The notes below the pieces were generated by a model. The model saw nothing but the letters and a program-made list of their open reading frames with translations. It was not told the DNA's origin and ran no database searches. Source: Acinetobacter sp. HR7 (GTDB taxonomy: Bacteria > Pseudomonadota > Gammaproteobacteria > Pseudomonadales > Moraxellaceae). Taken from it: 64,000 bases of DNA. A program made the position numbers and the translations under genes. Shown piece after piece: positions 63,612 through 64,000 of this stretch; positions within the stretch are counted from its first letter, which is position 1; every line of letters begins with the position of its first letter. Location of the stretch: NCBI RefSeq assembly GCF_000773685.1, contig NZ_JPQO01000206.1, positions 27,874 to 91,873 of the forward strand. Direction: 5' to 3'.

Positions 63612-64000
63612 GATAATATCCTCAGAGAATGACTCACCGCATATTAGCATAAGACTGCAAACTTAAAGCTGATTCAAAAATCTCATAAATCAATAAAAAA
63701 TTTGAAAAGTTGTTTTGATGAACTAATTAAAATTTGCTTAGGCTATTTATCAAGTTTATTGTAAGTACGTTTAAGCTTAAAATTCCGATATTACTTATTT
63801 TAAATGAGCTAATTTATGGCTACCGGTTTTTATCACCAAAAGTTTATTTTAGACGCAAACAAACCTACTTATTCTAATAAGAAGGAAATTTTCTTCCCTT
63901 AAGCAAATTCAGTGAATTTGAGCTCATCATTTTTTAAGCCATCTTCTAACTATAAGAAAACTCATTGTAAAGCTTATATATAACCTGAGTTCGATGAAAT
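63612..64000. other. Window end: no gene recognised, one TGCTTAGGCTATTT copy
   Basis: The AT-rich region upstream of lpxB has no convincing coding sequence. It contains the fourth copy of TGCTTAGGCTATTT at 63735-63748 and presumably the lpxB promoter. Confidence 0.5.

Noticed and set aside
63816..63902. 28-codon ORF near the right edge
   Set aside because: No clear ribosome-binding site, AT-rich context and no recognisable pattern; chance ORF is likelier.

Overview
The window is a chromosomal segment of an Acinetobacter-like gammaproteobacterium. The evidence is the moderately low GC, the divergent alkane hydroxylase/AraC pair, PilU-type motor genes, DUF2058 and YoaK proteins, and the acyl-CoA dehydrogenase/phosphotransferase/histidine phosphatase/SDR cluster. 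I saw no rRNA, tRNA, CRISPR array or insertion sequence. Most of it is ordinary core and shell genome. The left 12 kb is an accessory catabolic island.

Region 1 (1-12.6 kb): after a partial EamA transporter comes a two-component pair (PAS-PAS histidine kinase and FixJ/StyR-type regulator) facing a ten-gene minus-strand operon. In transcription order the operon encodes an outer-membrane channel, an FmdA/AmdA-type amidase, a Rieske oxygenase alpha subunit, a 117-residue unknown, a SnoaL/NTF2-fold protein, a StyA-like flavin monooxygenase, a flavin reductase, an SDR, a Rieske ferredoxin and a ferredoxin reductase. It looks like a two-oxygenase pathway for an aromatic, perhaps indolic, substrate. 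A 9-bp motif inside StyR/TodT-like inverted repeats lies upstream of both the kinase and the operon, and a degenerate 93-bp direct repeat brackets the island.

Region 2 (12.6-19.3 kb): complete urease genes in the unusual order ureEFG-ureD-ureABC, with a cluster of C-rich palindromic repeats between ureD and ureA, then a zinc metallopeptidase.

Region 3 (19.5-31.6 kb): a TetR regulator; a copper module (copZ, a frameshifted cueR, and copA with three metal-binding domains); a sulfur module (cysK, a BigR-like ArsR regulator, a SulP transporter); sstT, yoaK, DUF2058, an orphan ParA and a lipoprotein.

Region 4 (32-44.8 kb): an MscS-type channel, an ABC exporter, MaoC, an AraC regulator, gcvH, an MFS transporter, two tandem pilU-like genes, and a DAHP synthase gene. 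The DAHP synthase gene is preceded by an aromatic-codon leader peptide, a five-segment transcription attenuator and then a second aromatic-rich leader ORF. Glutathione-dependent formaldehyde dehydrogenase follows.

Region 5 (44.8-64 kb): a phospholipase D lipoprotein, small enzymes, a fatty acid desaturase, the acyl-CoA dehydrogenase cluster with a divergent LysR gene, a nuclease, a MarR-MFS efflux operon with a palindromic operator, alkB/alkR, and lpxB.

The most interesting items are the tandem-leader attenuator of the DAHP synthase gene, the mixed-oxygenase island, and the homopolymer frameshift that removes the copper-sensing cysteines of CueR.
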